Shown one piece after another: positions 1 through 12,345 of a stretch of 64,000 nucleotides of DNA; within the stretch, counting starts at the first letter, position 1; every line of letters starts with the position of its first letter. The notes beneath the pieces are model-generated. The model searched no databases and had not been told where the DNA came from. It saw only the letters and a list, made by a program, of their open reading frames with translations. The stretch is from Prorocentrum cordatum (taxonomy: Eukaryota > Sar > Dinophyceae > Prorocentrales > Prorocentraceae): NCBI GenBank assembly GCA_963575745.1, contig CAUYUJ010000956.1, forward strand, positions 1-64,000. The letters run 5' to 3'. The translations under genes were made by a program, and so were the position numbers.

Positions 1-744
1 GGCGGAGGAGGGGGAGGGGGAGGAGGATGATGATGAGGAAGAAGAAGAAACACAATCACACACATTATAATACATTAGTACCAGTGAGAACATTAGCATC
101 AAGAGAGTATGAGGAACACTAACAACATCAGGCCATCAATTATCACACTCATAAGCTCCAACATAATAGTATCAATAAGATGTATACGAAGAAACAGGCT
201 ACTACTCATAATCAGAAGACGAAAAAGACTAATACGCCGAATCATAATAATACGCGTATGAGGCTACTACTAATAATCGTCATACTCATACTCATAATGA
301 TAATGTCACGACTCAGGAGATTAAAGCGAGGACTCAACATACTAATGAACATAATCATACTAATACAAATACGCAGATACAAGCTACTATCAATAAGAAG
401 ACTAACAAGACGACGCCTAAGAAGCATCCAGCTATGCACAATCAGAGCAATACGACTATTTCTACTAATAATGAGCTACTATTAAAATGCGACACATAAT
501 ATGGGTACTAATAGTAAAGAGGGGAAGAGCAACCAAGCTAACACTACGATAATTAATATTGATCATAATAGTAGCATCCGGAACATAGGAATACTATATC
601 TACTAATACTAAGGAGCATAATACTCACACGGGTAAGAATAACAATATTACGAATCAAACTGCGAATGCGAAGCGTAATAATAACACTACGCACACGACT
701 CATTTATCATTACGACTACTACGAAGTACTAATACTAATACAAG

Positions 745-789
<45 letters not shown>

Positions 790-1020
790 GACTACTACTA
801 CTACTATTACTAATCGTCATAACATAAGATGATAATAGTACTACGACTAATAGCAAGACTTATACGGATACTAGTACTAGTAATCCATATTCGAATAATA
901 CTACGAATACTATTGATACTAGTAGAAATAATACGAGTATTATGAGCACCTTTAATAACTAATACGCGTAATCATGAGACGGCAACGAATGATGCTATTC
1001 AGAATATTGGTAACGATAAA
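1..1020. repeat. Degenerate AT-rich trinucleotide region
   Basis: The stretch is built from imperfect TAC, ATA, CAT and ACT triplets, with a nearly pure TAC run at about 738-800. Open frames in it encode only compositionally biased peptides (L, I, R, T), so I do not call a gene. It reads as an old microsatellite that has accumulated substitutions. Confidence 0.7.
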
Positions 1021-1024
1021 AAAC

Positions 1025-1148
1025 TCGGAGGAGGAGGAAGAGGAGGAGGATGACGAGGATGAGTAGCAGGAGTAGAAGAACCAGGAGCAGGAACAGGAGC
1101 AGGAGCAGGAACAGGAACAGGAACATGAACAAGAGCAGGAGCAGGAGC

Positions 1149-1211
<63 letters not shown>

Positions 1212-1365
1212 GTGATGATGACGACGATGATGATGATGATGATGATGATGAGGAGGAGGAGGAGGAGGAGGAGGAGGAGGAGGAGGGAGGAGGAGGAGGA
1301 GGGAGGCGGCGGCGGCGGACGAGGAGGAGGAGGAAAAGGAGGAGGAAGAGGAGGAGGATCCTCCT
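1025..1365. repeat. Purine-rich GGA/GAT microsatellite
   Basis: GGA and GAT triplets alternate in blocks: an AGGAGC block, then a pure GAT run at about 1151-1250, then pure GGA. All six frames give homopolymer-like peptides (poly-D, poly-M, poly-H, poly-E), which are artefacts of the triplet. Confidence 0.85.
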
Positions 1366-1439
1366 TCGTCGTCCTCCTCCTTCCTCCTTCCCTTCGCGCC
1401 CACGCGCGCTTCCGCGAGTGCGGGGGCGCGCGCTGGGTC

Positions 1440-1665
1440 AGAGTTGGGGACGGATGGATGAGGATGACGAGGGCGACGACAGCGAAGACGACACGACGAT
1501 GCCGACGACGACGACGACGAAAACTGCGACGACCGTGATGTCGACGTTTACGACGACGACGGCGTTGATGTTGACGACGACGTTGACGTTCACGTTGGCG
1601 TTGGCGACGACGACGACGAGGACGACGACGACGTTGACGACGACGACGGTCGCGACGACGACCTG
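1440..1665. repeat. Degenerate GAC/ACG trinucleotide tract
   Basis: Imperfect GAC triplets with scattered TTG and TTC variants. The apparent reading frames are T/D/V-rich shadows of the repeat. Confidence 0.75.
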
Positions 1666-1821
1666 GCAGCGCGGTGGCAGGTCTTCGCCGGTGGTTCGAT
1701 GCTGGAGCGCCCTGCGGGGCAGTTCATCATCTCGGAGAAACCTCCCCCAGGCGCGCCCCCACCCCTTTCACTCTTCCTCTTCCTGTCCCCTCCCTTTCTC
1801 TCCACTCCTTCTTCTTCCCGC

Positions 1822-2116
1822 CTTCGTCGATGAGGGAGGAGGAGGAAGAAGAGGAGGAGGAGGAGGAAAAGGAGGAGGAGGAGGGGGAAGAGGAGGAGCA
1901 GGAGGAGGAGGAGGAGGAGGAGAGAGAGGAGGGGGATGAGGAGGAGGAGGAGCAAGAGGAGGAGGAACAGGAGGAGGAGGAGGAGGAGGAGGAGGAGGAG
2001 GAGGAGGAAGGTAGGAGGAGGAGGAGGGGAAGAGGAGGAGGAGGAAGACGAGGAGGGGGAGGGGGAGGAGGAGGAAGAGGAGGAGGAAGAGGGAAGAGGA
2101 GGGGAGGAGGAGGAGA
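1822..2116. repeat. GGA microsatellite
   Basis: About 300 bp of GGA with AGA and GGG variants. It ends immediately before the relict spliced-leader block at 2118. Confidence 0.9.
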
Positions 2117-2117
2117 C

Positions 2118-2139
2118 TCCGTAGCCAGTATGGTTCAAG
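2118..2139 (+). other. Relict dinoflagellate spliced leader (DinoSL)
   Basis: The 22-nt block opens with TCCGTAGCCA and ends with TTCAAG. Against the DinoSL as I know it, it matches 19 of 22 positions (differences at positions 11, 13 and 17). In dinoflagellates a genomic SL relic usually marks the 5' end of a trans-spliced mRNA that was reverse-transcribed back into the genome. No recognisable coding sequence follows, so what was retroposed is unknown. Confidence 0.65.
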
Positions 2140-3204
2140 GCTGTTTTCGGGGAGCTCGTATCCTGCGCGCGTGTTGGAGGGACGGCCTCAGCCCTGTGGC
2201 CGCGCTGCGGCCGTGCGGGCGCTAGCAACCATGATGCAACAACGGTCTTGGCACGGCGCTCTCCCCCACCGTGTGCAGCCGATAAGTCTAGTAGACACAA
2301 GATCATGGACCAGGCAGGCCCGCTTCGCCCGCCATGCTAAGCGGCAGGCGGCCTGGCAGGCAGCGGCAACCAGGTTGCATGAATAGGGGGGTGCGTCGAC
2401 AAGCTGCAGGCAGAGCTTCGAGAGTGGCGGATTTGGTGGGCTCATCAGAAACGGCCAGATCAAGAACCGCAGCAGCGGCAGCAGCAGAGGCCGCACCAAA
2501 AATGGCGGTGGGGGGAGCACGGAAGAACCCTTCTGGGGGCAACGCTGGATGCCAGCCAGGGGAGAAGGCACATACCAGAACCAGAGCGTGCGAGAAGCGA
2601 CGTCAGAACCAACGCGTGCGAGAAACCGGGCGCATCCACCTGCTAGACGCAGAGCGTGCCAGAAACCACCAGCGGCAGAAACCCTGTGTCAGCAGCTGTG
2701 CGAGAAGTGTCGGTAGCCCTCAGCTACATGTGTGTGTGTGTGTGTGTGTGTATCCGTCTGTGCGAGAAAAGTCGGTTGTGGCAGCTTGCGGAGGAGAGAC
2801 AGTAACCTGACGTCCTAAGTTACGGGCGTGAGACCGCACGCGCGAGAACAGGCGGCGATGCTAGCGGACCAAACCCTTACGTCATCAGCTGCAGACGTGA
2901 GTATGTGCGTGCGAGAAGGTTCAGCAATGACAGTGACCAGTGGCCAATTCAACAAAAACCATGCACTATGAGCTATAGGCGCGGGCCCGCGTGTGCGAGA
3001 AGAGTTGGCGGTGGCAGCGGTTAGTGGCGAGAGTGACAGAAACCAAACGTCATCAGCGACATGCGAGCCCGAATGTGCGAAATGAGCTGGCCGTGTCGGG
3101 CGCCGATGCCCTCGAGATAGCAAAACGTGCGTGCGAGGTCGTCCTGGCGAGGCGCCAGACAATCGCACGCCGTCAGAGAACAGGAAAGCTGGCAGTTGCA
3201 GCGA
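2140..3204. other. Non-coding stretch with recurring GTGCGAGAA motif
   Basis: No gene recognised. The nonamer GTGCGAGAA or close variants recurs irregularly every 30-110 bp, and there is a TG run at about 2732-2750. Open frames on both strands are short and overlap each other. Confidence 0.5.
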
Positions 3205-3385
3205 ACGGCGGTGAGGAGGAAAAGGAGGGGGAGGAGGCGGAGGAGGAGGAGGATGAGGAGGAGGAGGAGGAAAAGGAGGAGGAGGAGGAGGAAGAAAAGG
3301 AGGAGGAGGGAGGAAGGAGGGGGAGGAGGAGGAGGAGGAGGAGGAGGAGGAGGAGGAGGAGGAGGAGGAGGACGAGGAAAAAGAA
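3205..3385. repeat. GGA microsatellite
   Basis: Nearly pure GGA with AAA interruptions. It encodes only E/R/G runs on the plus strand and S/L/P runs on the minus strand. Confidence 0.9.
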
Positions 3386-3459
3386 GACCAAAAGGAGGAG
3401 TGCCAGGCGGTTTCAGCTTCGTGCGCGGTAGCAGTGGCAACGCGCAGCGCGGCAGCAGA

Positions 3460-3590
3460 GCGAGGAAGGCGGGCAGCGGTGCGGGAGAGGCCCGCGGTGG
3501 CGTGAAAAAGGCTGGCAGTGGTGCGAGGAGGGCCAGCCGTGGTACGAGAAAGGCCGGCAGTGATGCGAGAAGGGCTGGCAGTGGTTCCCC
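3460..3590 (+). repeat. 21-bp minisatellite
   Basis: Consecutive imperfect 21-bp units of the type GTRCGAGAAAGGCCGGCAGT. The unit is a multiple of three, so one plus frame repeats a seven-residue peptide (A-G-S-D-A-R-R). The unit contains the GTGCGAGAA motif seen loosely upstream, which suggests the minisatellite grew from it. Confidence 0.6.
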
Positions 3591-3736
3591 AGCTCGAACG
3601 AGCCAAACAATTACACCCGCACGCTGTTTGAGTATGTGGTGAGGATGGAACGCGCTTTTTTTCTGATCGACCAGTCTTTCGTGCTCGCCTGAGCCGCGCC
3701 GGCGCACCTTCGGGCGTATGGTGCACCGCGCCGGCA

Positions 3737-4282
3737 TTGGTTCGAGAAGGCAGGGCAGTTGTGGTGCGAGACGGTCTGGCACAGGTGCGAGACGGGCCGG
3801 CAATGGCAGCGTCGTCAGCGGGCAAAGGTGGCACCGCGAAACACGAGCCCGGCGTCCTCATTCATGGCGGAAGGAGCGCGCAGCACGAACCTGACGACAT
3901 CAGCTACGTAGGCGGCGCAGCGAAGCGAGAGCATGATGCTATCAGATACGAGGGCCATGTCGCGGCGCATGAACCCAGTGCCGTCAGCTACGAGGGTGAC
4001 GTAGCTACAAGCTGGGGCCCTCACGAGCCCGACACCATCCATTGCGAAAGTGATGCTGCACAGCACGGTCCCAGCGGCGCCGCCCGCGGGGCTGGGGACG
4101 CGAAACATGATCTCGATGCCATCAGCTACGAGGGCGGCGCGGCGGAGCACGAGCCCGATCCCATCAGCAACGAAGACGGAGGTAAGGCGAAACATGAAAC
4201 CTATGCAATCATCTGTGACGTTAGAAGACCAAGCGCGCCGTTTCGAATTGGACGCGGGCGCCTTGCGGCAGGTGGTCGCTAA
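3737..4282 (+). repeat. 48-bp minisatellite in an open frame
   Basis: An open frame of 181 codons contains about seven imperfect copies of a 16-residue unit (core E-P-D-A-I-S-Y-E-G-G-A-A). The 48-bp unit keeps one frame open across most copies, although the middle copies are disturbed. There is no known domain, signal peptide or membrane segment, and no intron or SL evidence. It could be a repeat protein or only a minisatellite whose length happens to be a multiple of three; I favour the second. Confidence 0.5.
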
Positions 4283-4910
4283 CGGTGACGCCGCGGGCTT
4301 GGCCTACTGGCTGTGAGACCCAGCCTGGTGTGGCCTGCTGGCTCCTGGCGCCCCGCGCCGTCTCCCAGCGAACGTTTGCATATTCGCTGTCGAGCGTGGC
4401 CGCCGAGATACCGCGCGCGCGCTCGTCGCCGAGACAGGGAGCTCAGCCGACGCAGGAGGCGGTGGATTACGAGAACGACGCCTCCTGCAGCGAAAAAGAA
4501 TTGCAGTGGCAGCTCAGGAGAGCCAGTGGCAGCGCGCAAAGGGACGGCGGTGGCAGCTCAGCGGCAGTGGCAGCCGGTGCGCTTTGCGAGAGGGACCAGA
4601 AGTGGCATGTCGTCTGCGCGAGAGGGGGCGGCAGTGGCAGCGGCGGCGCAACGAGAGAGGGGGCGGCAGGGGCTGGGCGGCGCGCGGGTCGCGACGAGGT
4701 CGAGGCGAGCGGCGGGGCGCCCGGGGGGCGCTGTGAGTCGGGGGGGGGGGCGCCGAGAGGACGCTGAGAGCTCGAAAACTACATCAGTTACAGGCGCGGG
4801 CCAGCGTTTGCGAGGAAATCCAGCGCTGGCTGCCGATGCGCCATCGACGGGGCCGCCCCGGCCAAATTTACTTGTTTTATGTTGGCGCTGGGCTTTCCAA
4901 GGCTCCCTCT
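4283..4910. other. GC-rich stretch with GGCAGTGGC repeats, no gene recognised
   Basis: Short GGCAGTGGCAGC-type repeats lie at about 4500-4700 and a G run at about 4740. The frames run into the flanking CT-rich tracts, which is why they look long. Confidence 0.5.
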
Positions 4911-4911
4911 C

Positions 4912-5125
4912 TCGTGCCTTCTGCCTTCTGCCTTCTGCCTTCTGCTGTCTGGCTTCTGCCCTCTGCCCTCTGCCCTCTGCCCTCTGCCTGCTGCCTTCTG
5001 CCTGCTACCTTCTGCCTTCTGCCTTCTGTCTTCTGCCTTCTGCCTCCTGTCTTCTGCCTTCTGCCCTCGGCCTTCTGCCTCCTGCCTCCTGCCTCCTGCC
5101 TCCTGCCTCCTGCCTCCTGCCTCCC
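4912..5125 (+). repeat. CTGCCTT minisatellite
   Basis: Tandem 7-bp units CTGCCTT / CTGCCCT / CTGCCTC. Reading frames across it give leucine/proline/cysteine repeats. Confidence 0.85.
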
Positions 5126-5192
5126 TCTCTCTCTCTCTATCTTTTTTTTGTTTTTTTGTTTTCCCCTCTCTCTCTCTATCTCCCTCTCTCCC

Positions 5193-5229
<37 letters not shown>

Positions 5230-5598
5230 GTCTCTCTCTCTCTCTTTCTTTTTCTTTCTCTCTCTCTCTCTCTTCCTCTCTCTCTATCTTTTTTTTTGGT
5301 TGTTCTGTCTCTCTCTCTCTCTATCTCCCTCCTCTCTGTCTCTCTCTGTCTCTCTCTCTGTCTCTCTCTCTGTCTCTCTCTGTCTCTCTCTGTCCCTCTC
5401 TCTATCTCTCTCTGTCCCTCTCTGTCTCTCTCTCTCTGTCTTTCTCTGTCTCTGTCTCTGTCTGTCTCTGTCTCTGTCTCTGTCTCTGTCTCTGTCTCTG
5501 GCTCTGTCTCTGTGTCTGTGTCTGTGTCTGTCTCTGTCTCTGTCTCTGTCTCTGTCTCTCTCCCTCTCTCTCTCTCTCTGTCTCTTCTCTCGTTCTCC
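5126..5598 (+). repeat. CT/CTGT low-complexity tract
   Basis: Pure pyrimidine CT runs with poly-T islands, passing into a hexanucleotide TCTCTG repeat at about 5440-5560. Translations are poly-S/L/V artefacts. Confidence 0.9.
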
Positions 5599-6739
5599 CA
5601 CTGCCCCGCTGGGGGCTCAGGCCTTCCTGGGTCGAACTGAGGGTCGGTCTCAGGCGGCCGGAGGCCGGCGGCTCTGGGGGCCCACTCCGGGGGCCCACGA
5701 TATTCCAGTGGCCATTGGGGGCCGCCGCCGCCGGGCGGAGAGGGGCGGCCGGCCGTTGCGCGGCAGCGGCAGCGGCGACCGTCCGCCGCGCAGCGTTGCA
5801 GTCCACCCGCCTGCTCGCCGGGCTGGCGAGGTCGGGGGGGCAGCTGGGCCCGTCAGCTGGCCTGGCGGCGGGCTGCGGCTGGCGGTCGGTCTCGCTGGCG
5901 GCTCGCCGCTGGTCGACGCCCGCAGCCTGCCTGGCCGCCGTCGCGGGGGCGCAGTGCGGGAGCTCCTTGTTCTCGTGCGACGACTCGGAGATCCCCGTGG
6001 ACTTTGAGGACGAGGTGCCTGGCGAGCTCGGGCCGCTGCTGGCGGGGGCTTCCCTGCTTGGCGAGCTCCCGGAGCCGCCGGCCCCCCAGAGGGGCGGCGG
6101 TGCCGATCGATCTTGCCCTCGCCTCGCATCCTTGAGCATTTTCTGGATCGGGGGCCGGGGCCCAGGGTCGGGACGATCGAACCTGGTTCTCTGGAGAGCC
6201 AAAGGTGTCGGGGGCTGGGCCTCCGAGACAGTCGAGGACCTCGGGGGCGCCTTCGCAAACCAGGAGGGAGCGGGGTGTCTCTTTAAGGGCGGAGGCTGGT
6301 TGTTCCACCTCGCGGATAACGGGGTCGCGTGTTGCTTCGGCGCGGCCTGGCCGTTCGTCGCCGGGCTGGGGCCCGCGCTAATCTTCGCGGGCGTCCTGGC
6401 AATGCCAGCGCGCGGCCTGCGCGCGCTCTTCGCCCCGTGCAACTGGTGCGTCTGGGTGATCGGCAGCGTCGCCGGCGTCTCCGGGAGCCCTCGGCGCTCC
6501 CCGGGCGAAGCAGGAGTGGGTGAGCCTCCGCCGCCGGCAGTGCCGCGTCGCACTCCTTGGTTCCGGGCGGGGCCCAGCGCGGGCGCCGCGACCGCCGCCG
6601 AGTGCTTCGCCGAGAAGATCAGGGGGCGTGGCGCGTGCTGTCGAGGAAACTTGGCCGCCGGGGCGCCACCTGCTGCCGCGGCGGCATCGTCTGCGCCGCC
6701 AGCTGCTCCCACTGCGACTCTCGGGGGAACTCCTCTGGG
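5599..6739 (+). other. Open GC-rich stretch, no family recognised
   Basis: A plus-strand frame is open from the upstream CT tract to 7097, but overlapping long frames on both strands show that high GC content explains the openness. One degenerate GAAA-loop hairpin (6640-6655, six paired positions including two wobbles) resembles those of the copia element at 36.8-53.1 kb. This would fit the stretch being the front of the decayed copia fragment that follows. Confidence 0.35.
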
Positions 6740-7235
6740 TGTGTGTGACAGATGCGCTGACTCCGACGCGATCTTCTTCATCGGTGAGGCAAGTTACCTT
6801 CGGGGTGACTTGGCGGACTTTCCCGAATCTGAGCATGCCCGCGAACTCTTCTACCCTGACAAGTGCCGCGACGTGCGCTGGAGACGCTTCGCGCGCAAGC
6901 CTGTGCGGCGATGCCGCAGGTTTATGGAGGTGACCCTGAAAGGGGGCGGTGGAGTAGGGCGAGGATGCCGCCGCCAGTACACAGGAAAAGGCGTTCCCGC
7001 TTACGTCGTGGCCCCCGGCGACAATCTTTGCGAGAAGCTATTCCCCCGTGGCCGCAGCGAAGGCCGCTGCAGAGTTTCTCGCCGTCGGTGGTGCTGAGCA
7101 GGCGAAGGGGAATGACGTTGCCGGGGCCCAGTCGACAAGGATGGCAATGTCAAGGCGCGCCACAACTGTGGGTCCATTCAACATCCTGTCCAAGATTGCA
7201 CGAAACCCGCGGAACCGGGAGTTTCTTCGGGGCAA
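6740..7235 (+). pseudogene. Decayed Ty1/copia gag fragment with CCHC-like knuckle
   Basis: Two short matches to the gag of the large copia element in this window support the call. First, an arginine-rich stretch (W-R-R-F-A-R-K-P-V-R-R) at about 6880-6912 parallels W-R-R-F-T-R-K-P-V-R-R at about 38.41 kb. Second, 7158-7199 reads R-H-N-C-G-S-I-Q-H-P-V-Q-D-C, a C-x2-C-x4-H-x4-C zinc knuckle in which the first Cys codon has become CGC (Arg). The two lie in different frames, so at least one frameshift separates them. Gag of these elements binds the element RNA; this copy cannot. The gag core upstream is not recognisable. Confidence 0.55.
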
Positions 7236-8866
7236 GCTGTGCCCACTGGCGCTGTTGAGTGTGGTTTTACCCGAGTGCAAACAACAGGAACAGCTCTACT
7301 TCGCGAAGGCAGCCGGATCGTATTTCTACATGGTTTTTGAACACAGCATGGAGCATTACAACTGCCACCAGCGGTGCTCCTTCGTCGGCTGGCTCGTAGG
7401 AGCGCGACCCCAGCGTCGCGAATCAGGCGATTTTGAGGCACTGGCGCCATCGTCCTTGGCACCCGACACCGAACGTGTGCATGGTATGGGATATCAGATC
7501 GTCGACGACCACGATGACGTGCCATATCCAGACGCGGCATCATTATCTCAACCAATACGCGGACCTGTTAAAACAATTTGCCCGAATTCACCACCGCGCG
7601 CAGGTGGGCCCGAATTCATGCATCTACGCTCTCGTGGCGTCTGGTTGCCAGTGCTACATCCGTGGGGTGCGATCCGGGCAGGCAGGTACTTACCATGCAT
7701 GACTAGCAGGTACCTGATAAGCCTGGATGTCGCTGTAGCTGAACACCCAGCATTCACGTCGCTTTTCTGGCAGATCTGGATTTCCACATTTTGTTTTGCG
7801 TGCGTGTGCGTTGGGGAAGAGGATGTGTCAAACGATTTAAGGAGAGCAGTTTCTACGTATCTCATTCCCACCCGCCGTCGCGCAAGGCTTGGATGCACTT
7901 GATCTGCACCGCGATGGATATGACGACGGTGTCGAGGCCAGAAATACATGGGTGACCTAATCGCCGTTGGCCCTCGATACCGCCCACTCGATGACTCCGA
8001 CCGAGAACGCTCCATCGCATTAGCCCGCGACTCCGCCGATAGGAACAGCTTCGATGGTGGTTTACTTACCATGCGGAAAGATGGATAAACGGGGCAGAAC
8101 TTGTGCCGAAGGCTTGTTGGCGTAGCCCGTGGCCCTCGGCTCTCCAAGGATAAGTCGAACTTGACGAGGGTGAACTTTTCGGTGGCCACTTTGATGCCCC
8201 CCCTCTGATGGACCTGGCCACCGTCGACGCGGGTGATGCTAGTCGGAGGTCGCCAGCGTGGTTGCCGTCGGGAATCGACGCCATGTGCGACCCAGATTTG
8301 CCAGAAACTGCATCGCATCAGGGACAGCATCGGCCGCTGGCCTGGTGGCCCGATCTGCAGCCGTTTTTGGAGGCAGGCCCCGTATCTGGCGACGCGGCTG
8401 TGAGAGTATTCGTCGATTCGATCTAGCACCAGATGAGTACTTGCCCATTCCTGATTCAGATAAAGACCAGCATATCATATGGGCATTCCCTGGATGGGTC
8501 TGTCCTGCGCGCTGCGTCTGCCCAGATGACGCATGGTGCAACGCTCCCAGAGGGTGCCTGATCAACGTGCCCAGTAACATCGGTAATAATCGCCCTCGCG
8601 GCAAATGTGAGCCCCCTGAAGCGCGGGAGGCCGCGCGGAGCGTCGACGCAGAGGTCTGTGAATCGCGAAGGGAAGTTCGCCGAGGTAAAGGTGGGGCTCG
8701 GGGAAACCAGGCGCCCGCTGGATGCCAGGGCAAGTGGCGCTGTTAACGGAGAGAATTCATAGAGTTTGCCGCCGACGGCGAGCCCGACGAAGTCCAATGC
8801 TATGAGTGCTATGACTACCGCGACTACTTGCTACTGCTGCTATCACTGCGAATATTTTGTTCCACT
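7236..8866. other. Unassigned stretch, probably decayed retroelement
   Basis: The base composition is less extreme than the surroundings and parts read as protein-like on the plus strand (7048-7902 and 8258-8746), but no domain is secure. It lies between the gag knuckle and the Tpt1-like fragment at 13.0 kb, so it may be the linker of one decayed copia copy. Confidence 0.3.
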
Positions 8867-8868
8867 GC

Positions 8869-8869
8869 G

Positions 8870-8902
<33 letters not shown>

Positions 8903-8932
8903 GCTATACTACTACTACTACTACTACTACTA

Positions 8933-8979
<47 letters not shown>

Positions 8980-8980
8980 T

Positions 8981-9015
<35 letters not shown>

Positions 9016-9016
9016 G
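8869..9016 (+). repeat. TAC/ACT microsatellite
   Basis: Nearly perfect ACT triplets. Frames through it are poly-Y, poly-T and poly-L. Confidence 0.95.
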
Positions 9017-9109
9017 GGCTGGCCTTATTCTGTTTGCCCAACTAATTGGAAGACAGGAAGGGTCGGTGGTGGGGATTCTGAGGGGGGAACCGCCGCGCCC
9101 AGAAAGCGC

Positions 9110-11402
9110 GCCATTGCCGCGCGAAAACCATGCGATTACCATGCGAAAGCCGTGCGCGTACCATGCGGAAGCCGTGCGATTGCCGCGCGCAAGCCGTGCG
9201 AAATCCATGCGGCATCCATGCGTGCGATTGCCGAGCGCAAGCCATGCGATTGCCGCGCGAAAGCTATGTGATTACCGTGCGAAAGCCATGCGATTACCAT
9301 GCGACAGCCATGCGGTTACCATGCGAAAGCCGTGAGATTCCTATGCGCGAACCATAAGATTACCATGCGGAAGCCATTTTATTACCATGCGAAAGCCATG
9401 CGACAGCCGCGAGATTACCTTGCGAAAGCCATGCTACGACCATGAGATTACCATGCGAAAACCGTGCGAACAACCGGAGAAGTACCATGCGAAAACCATG
9501 GGATAACCCATGCGAAAACCATGCGATAGTCGTGCGAAAACCATGAGATTTACGAAACCAGAGTTCTACCGTGCGAAAACCATGCGACGCCATGAGAGTA
9601 CCATGCGACATACCACGAGATTACAATTCGAAAACCATAAGGTTACCATGCGAAAGCCATGATATATACCATGCGAAAGCCATGCGCAAACCATGCGACA
9701 ACCGTGCCATTGCCATGTGGCAGCCGTGAAATTACCGCGCGAAGCCATAATATAACCATGCGAAAGCTCCGCGGAAACAGTGCGATTAACATGCGAAACG
9801 AAAACCGTGCGATTGCCATGCGCAAGATTACCATGCGACAACCATGTGACAACCAATAACATTACCACGTGAAGACCATGAGATTACAATGTGGCAGCCA
9901 TGCGACAACCGTGCGAAAACCATGCTATTACCATGCGACAGCCATAGGATGGCCAAACGAAAGCCATGCGACAACCATATGTTTACCCGGCGAAAACCGC
10001 AAGACTACCATGCGATTGCCTAACGGAAACTATGCGATTACCAAGTGGCAGCCATAAGATCACCGCGCGAAAGCCATGATATTGCCATGCGACAGCCATG
10101 CGAAAGCCATGCGAGTACCGGGCGAAACCCATGCGAGTACCATGCGAAAGCCACGCGGAAACGATGCGCTTACCATGCGAACGCCATGGGATTATTATGC
10201 GAAACCATGCGAACACCGTGCGGTAACCATGGGGTCACCATTCGACAGTCATGCGAAAACCGTGCGCTTTTTTGTGAGAGCCGCGACAGGCATAAGGCTA
10301 CCAAGCGGCAGCCATGCGAAAACCATGAGGTTACCATGCGAACAGCAATGCGACAACTGTGGGAAACAATGAGATTGTCGTGCGAAAACTACGCGAACAC
10401 CATTAGATAACCATGGGAAGGCCGTGCGAAATCCATGCGCGCGCCACAATATTGGCACGCGAAAGCCAGATAATTACCTTGCGAAAGCCATGCGGTTACC
10501 ATGCGAAATCCACGCGACAACCATGGGCATACAACGCGAAACCCATGCGAGTGCCACGAGATCACCATGCGAAAACCAGATTACCCGGTAATAACCATGG
10601 GAGTACCATGCGAAAACCATGTGACAACCATGCGAAAGCCAATTATATTGCCGCGCGAGTGCCATGATATTACCGTGCGAAGATCATGGGGTTACCTTGC
10701 GGAAGCAATGCGAAAACCATGAGATTACCGTGCGACAGCCATGCGAGAAACCATGTTGTTACCGTGCGAACACCATGCGATTACCGCGCGAAAGCCGAAA
10801 TATTTCCATGCGAAAACCATTCGAAATCAATGTGATTACTATGCGAAAGCCATGCGAGACCAGAATATTTTCATGCGAAGTCCATGCGAGCATCCTGCGA
10901 AAACCTTAAGATTACCACGCGGCAGCCTGCATATTGCCATGCGCACGCCGTGCGAAAACATGCGGTAGCCATGCGAAAACCATGCGACAACCATAAGATT
11001 ACAAGGCGAAAGCCATAGGATTACCAGGCGAGAAACATAATATTACCATGCGAAAGACATGCGACAACCGGAATATTACCATGCGAAGGCCATGCGACAA
11101 CCACACGAACACCATAGTACGGCCACGCGAAAGCCATGCGACACCATGAGCTACCGTGCGAGAGCCACGAGATTACCGTGCGAAAACCATTGAACTACCA
11201 TGCGATAACCGTTGGATTACAATGCGAATTCCATAAGATTCCCATGCGGCAACCATAAGATTCACATAGGAAAGCCATATTAGCACCACAGCGAAAACCA
11301 TGAGAGTACCATGCGAAAGCCACCAGAGCACCATCTGAAATGCATAAACCACATGAGAAAACCGTAAGAGTACCATATGAGAGCCACACGATTACCACGC
11401 GG
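9110..11402 (+). repeat. 2.3-kb degenerate array of an 11-bp unit
   Basis: The array is made of about 200 imperfect units of CCATGCGAAAG or CCATGCGATTA, with CCGTGCG and CCATGCGACAG variants. Eleven is not a multiple of three, so each frame reads a repeating eleven-residue peptide (M-R-K-P-C-D-Y-H-A-K-A type). This explains the many short ORFs on both strands. Units diverge by about 10-30 percent by eye, and small indels break the phase. Confidence 0.85.
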
Positions 11403-11527
11403 CATCCTGGAGGCCTTCCTGAGCGTTCAGGACGCCCAAGAAGGCTCTCAGAAGCCCAAAAGTGCCCCATACCACCAGGAACCCAAAGGAATCCCAGAGG
11501 CTCCCTGGGGCAAACAGATTAAGGTCA

Positions 11528-12345
<818 letters not shown>

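Noticed and set aside
4836-7097. 753-codon plus-strand frame
   Set aside because: It joins CTGCCTT and CT microsatellites to GC-rich DNA and overlaps long minus-strand frames. Only the last part (from about 6.74 kb) has recognisable gag-like sequence.
8258-8746. Plus-strand frame vaguely like a SET-domain tail
   Set aside because: The key N-H-S-C motif is not present and the resemblance rests on a few residues (R-G-C-L-I-N, P-S-N-I-G-N-N). No confident family.
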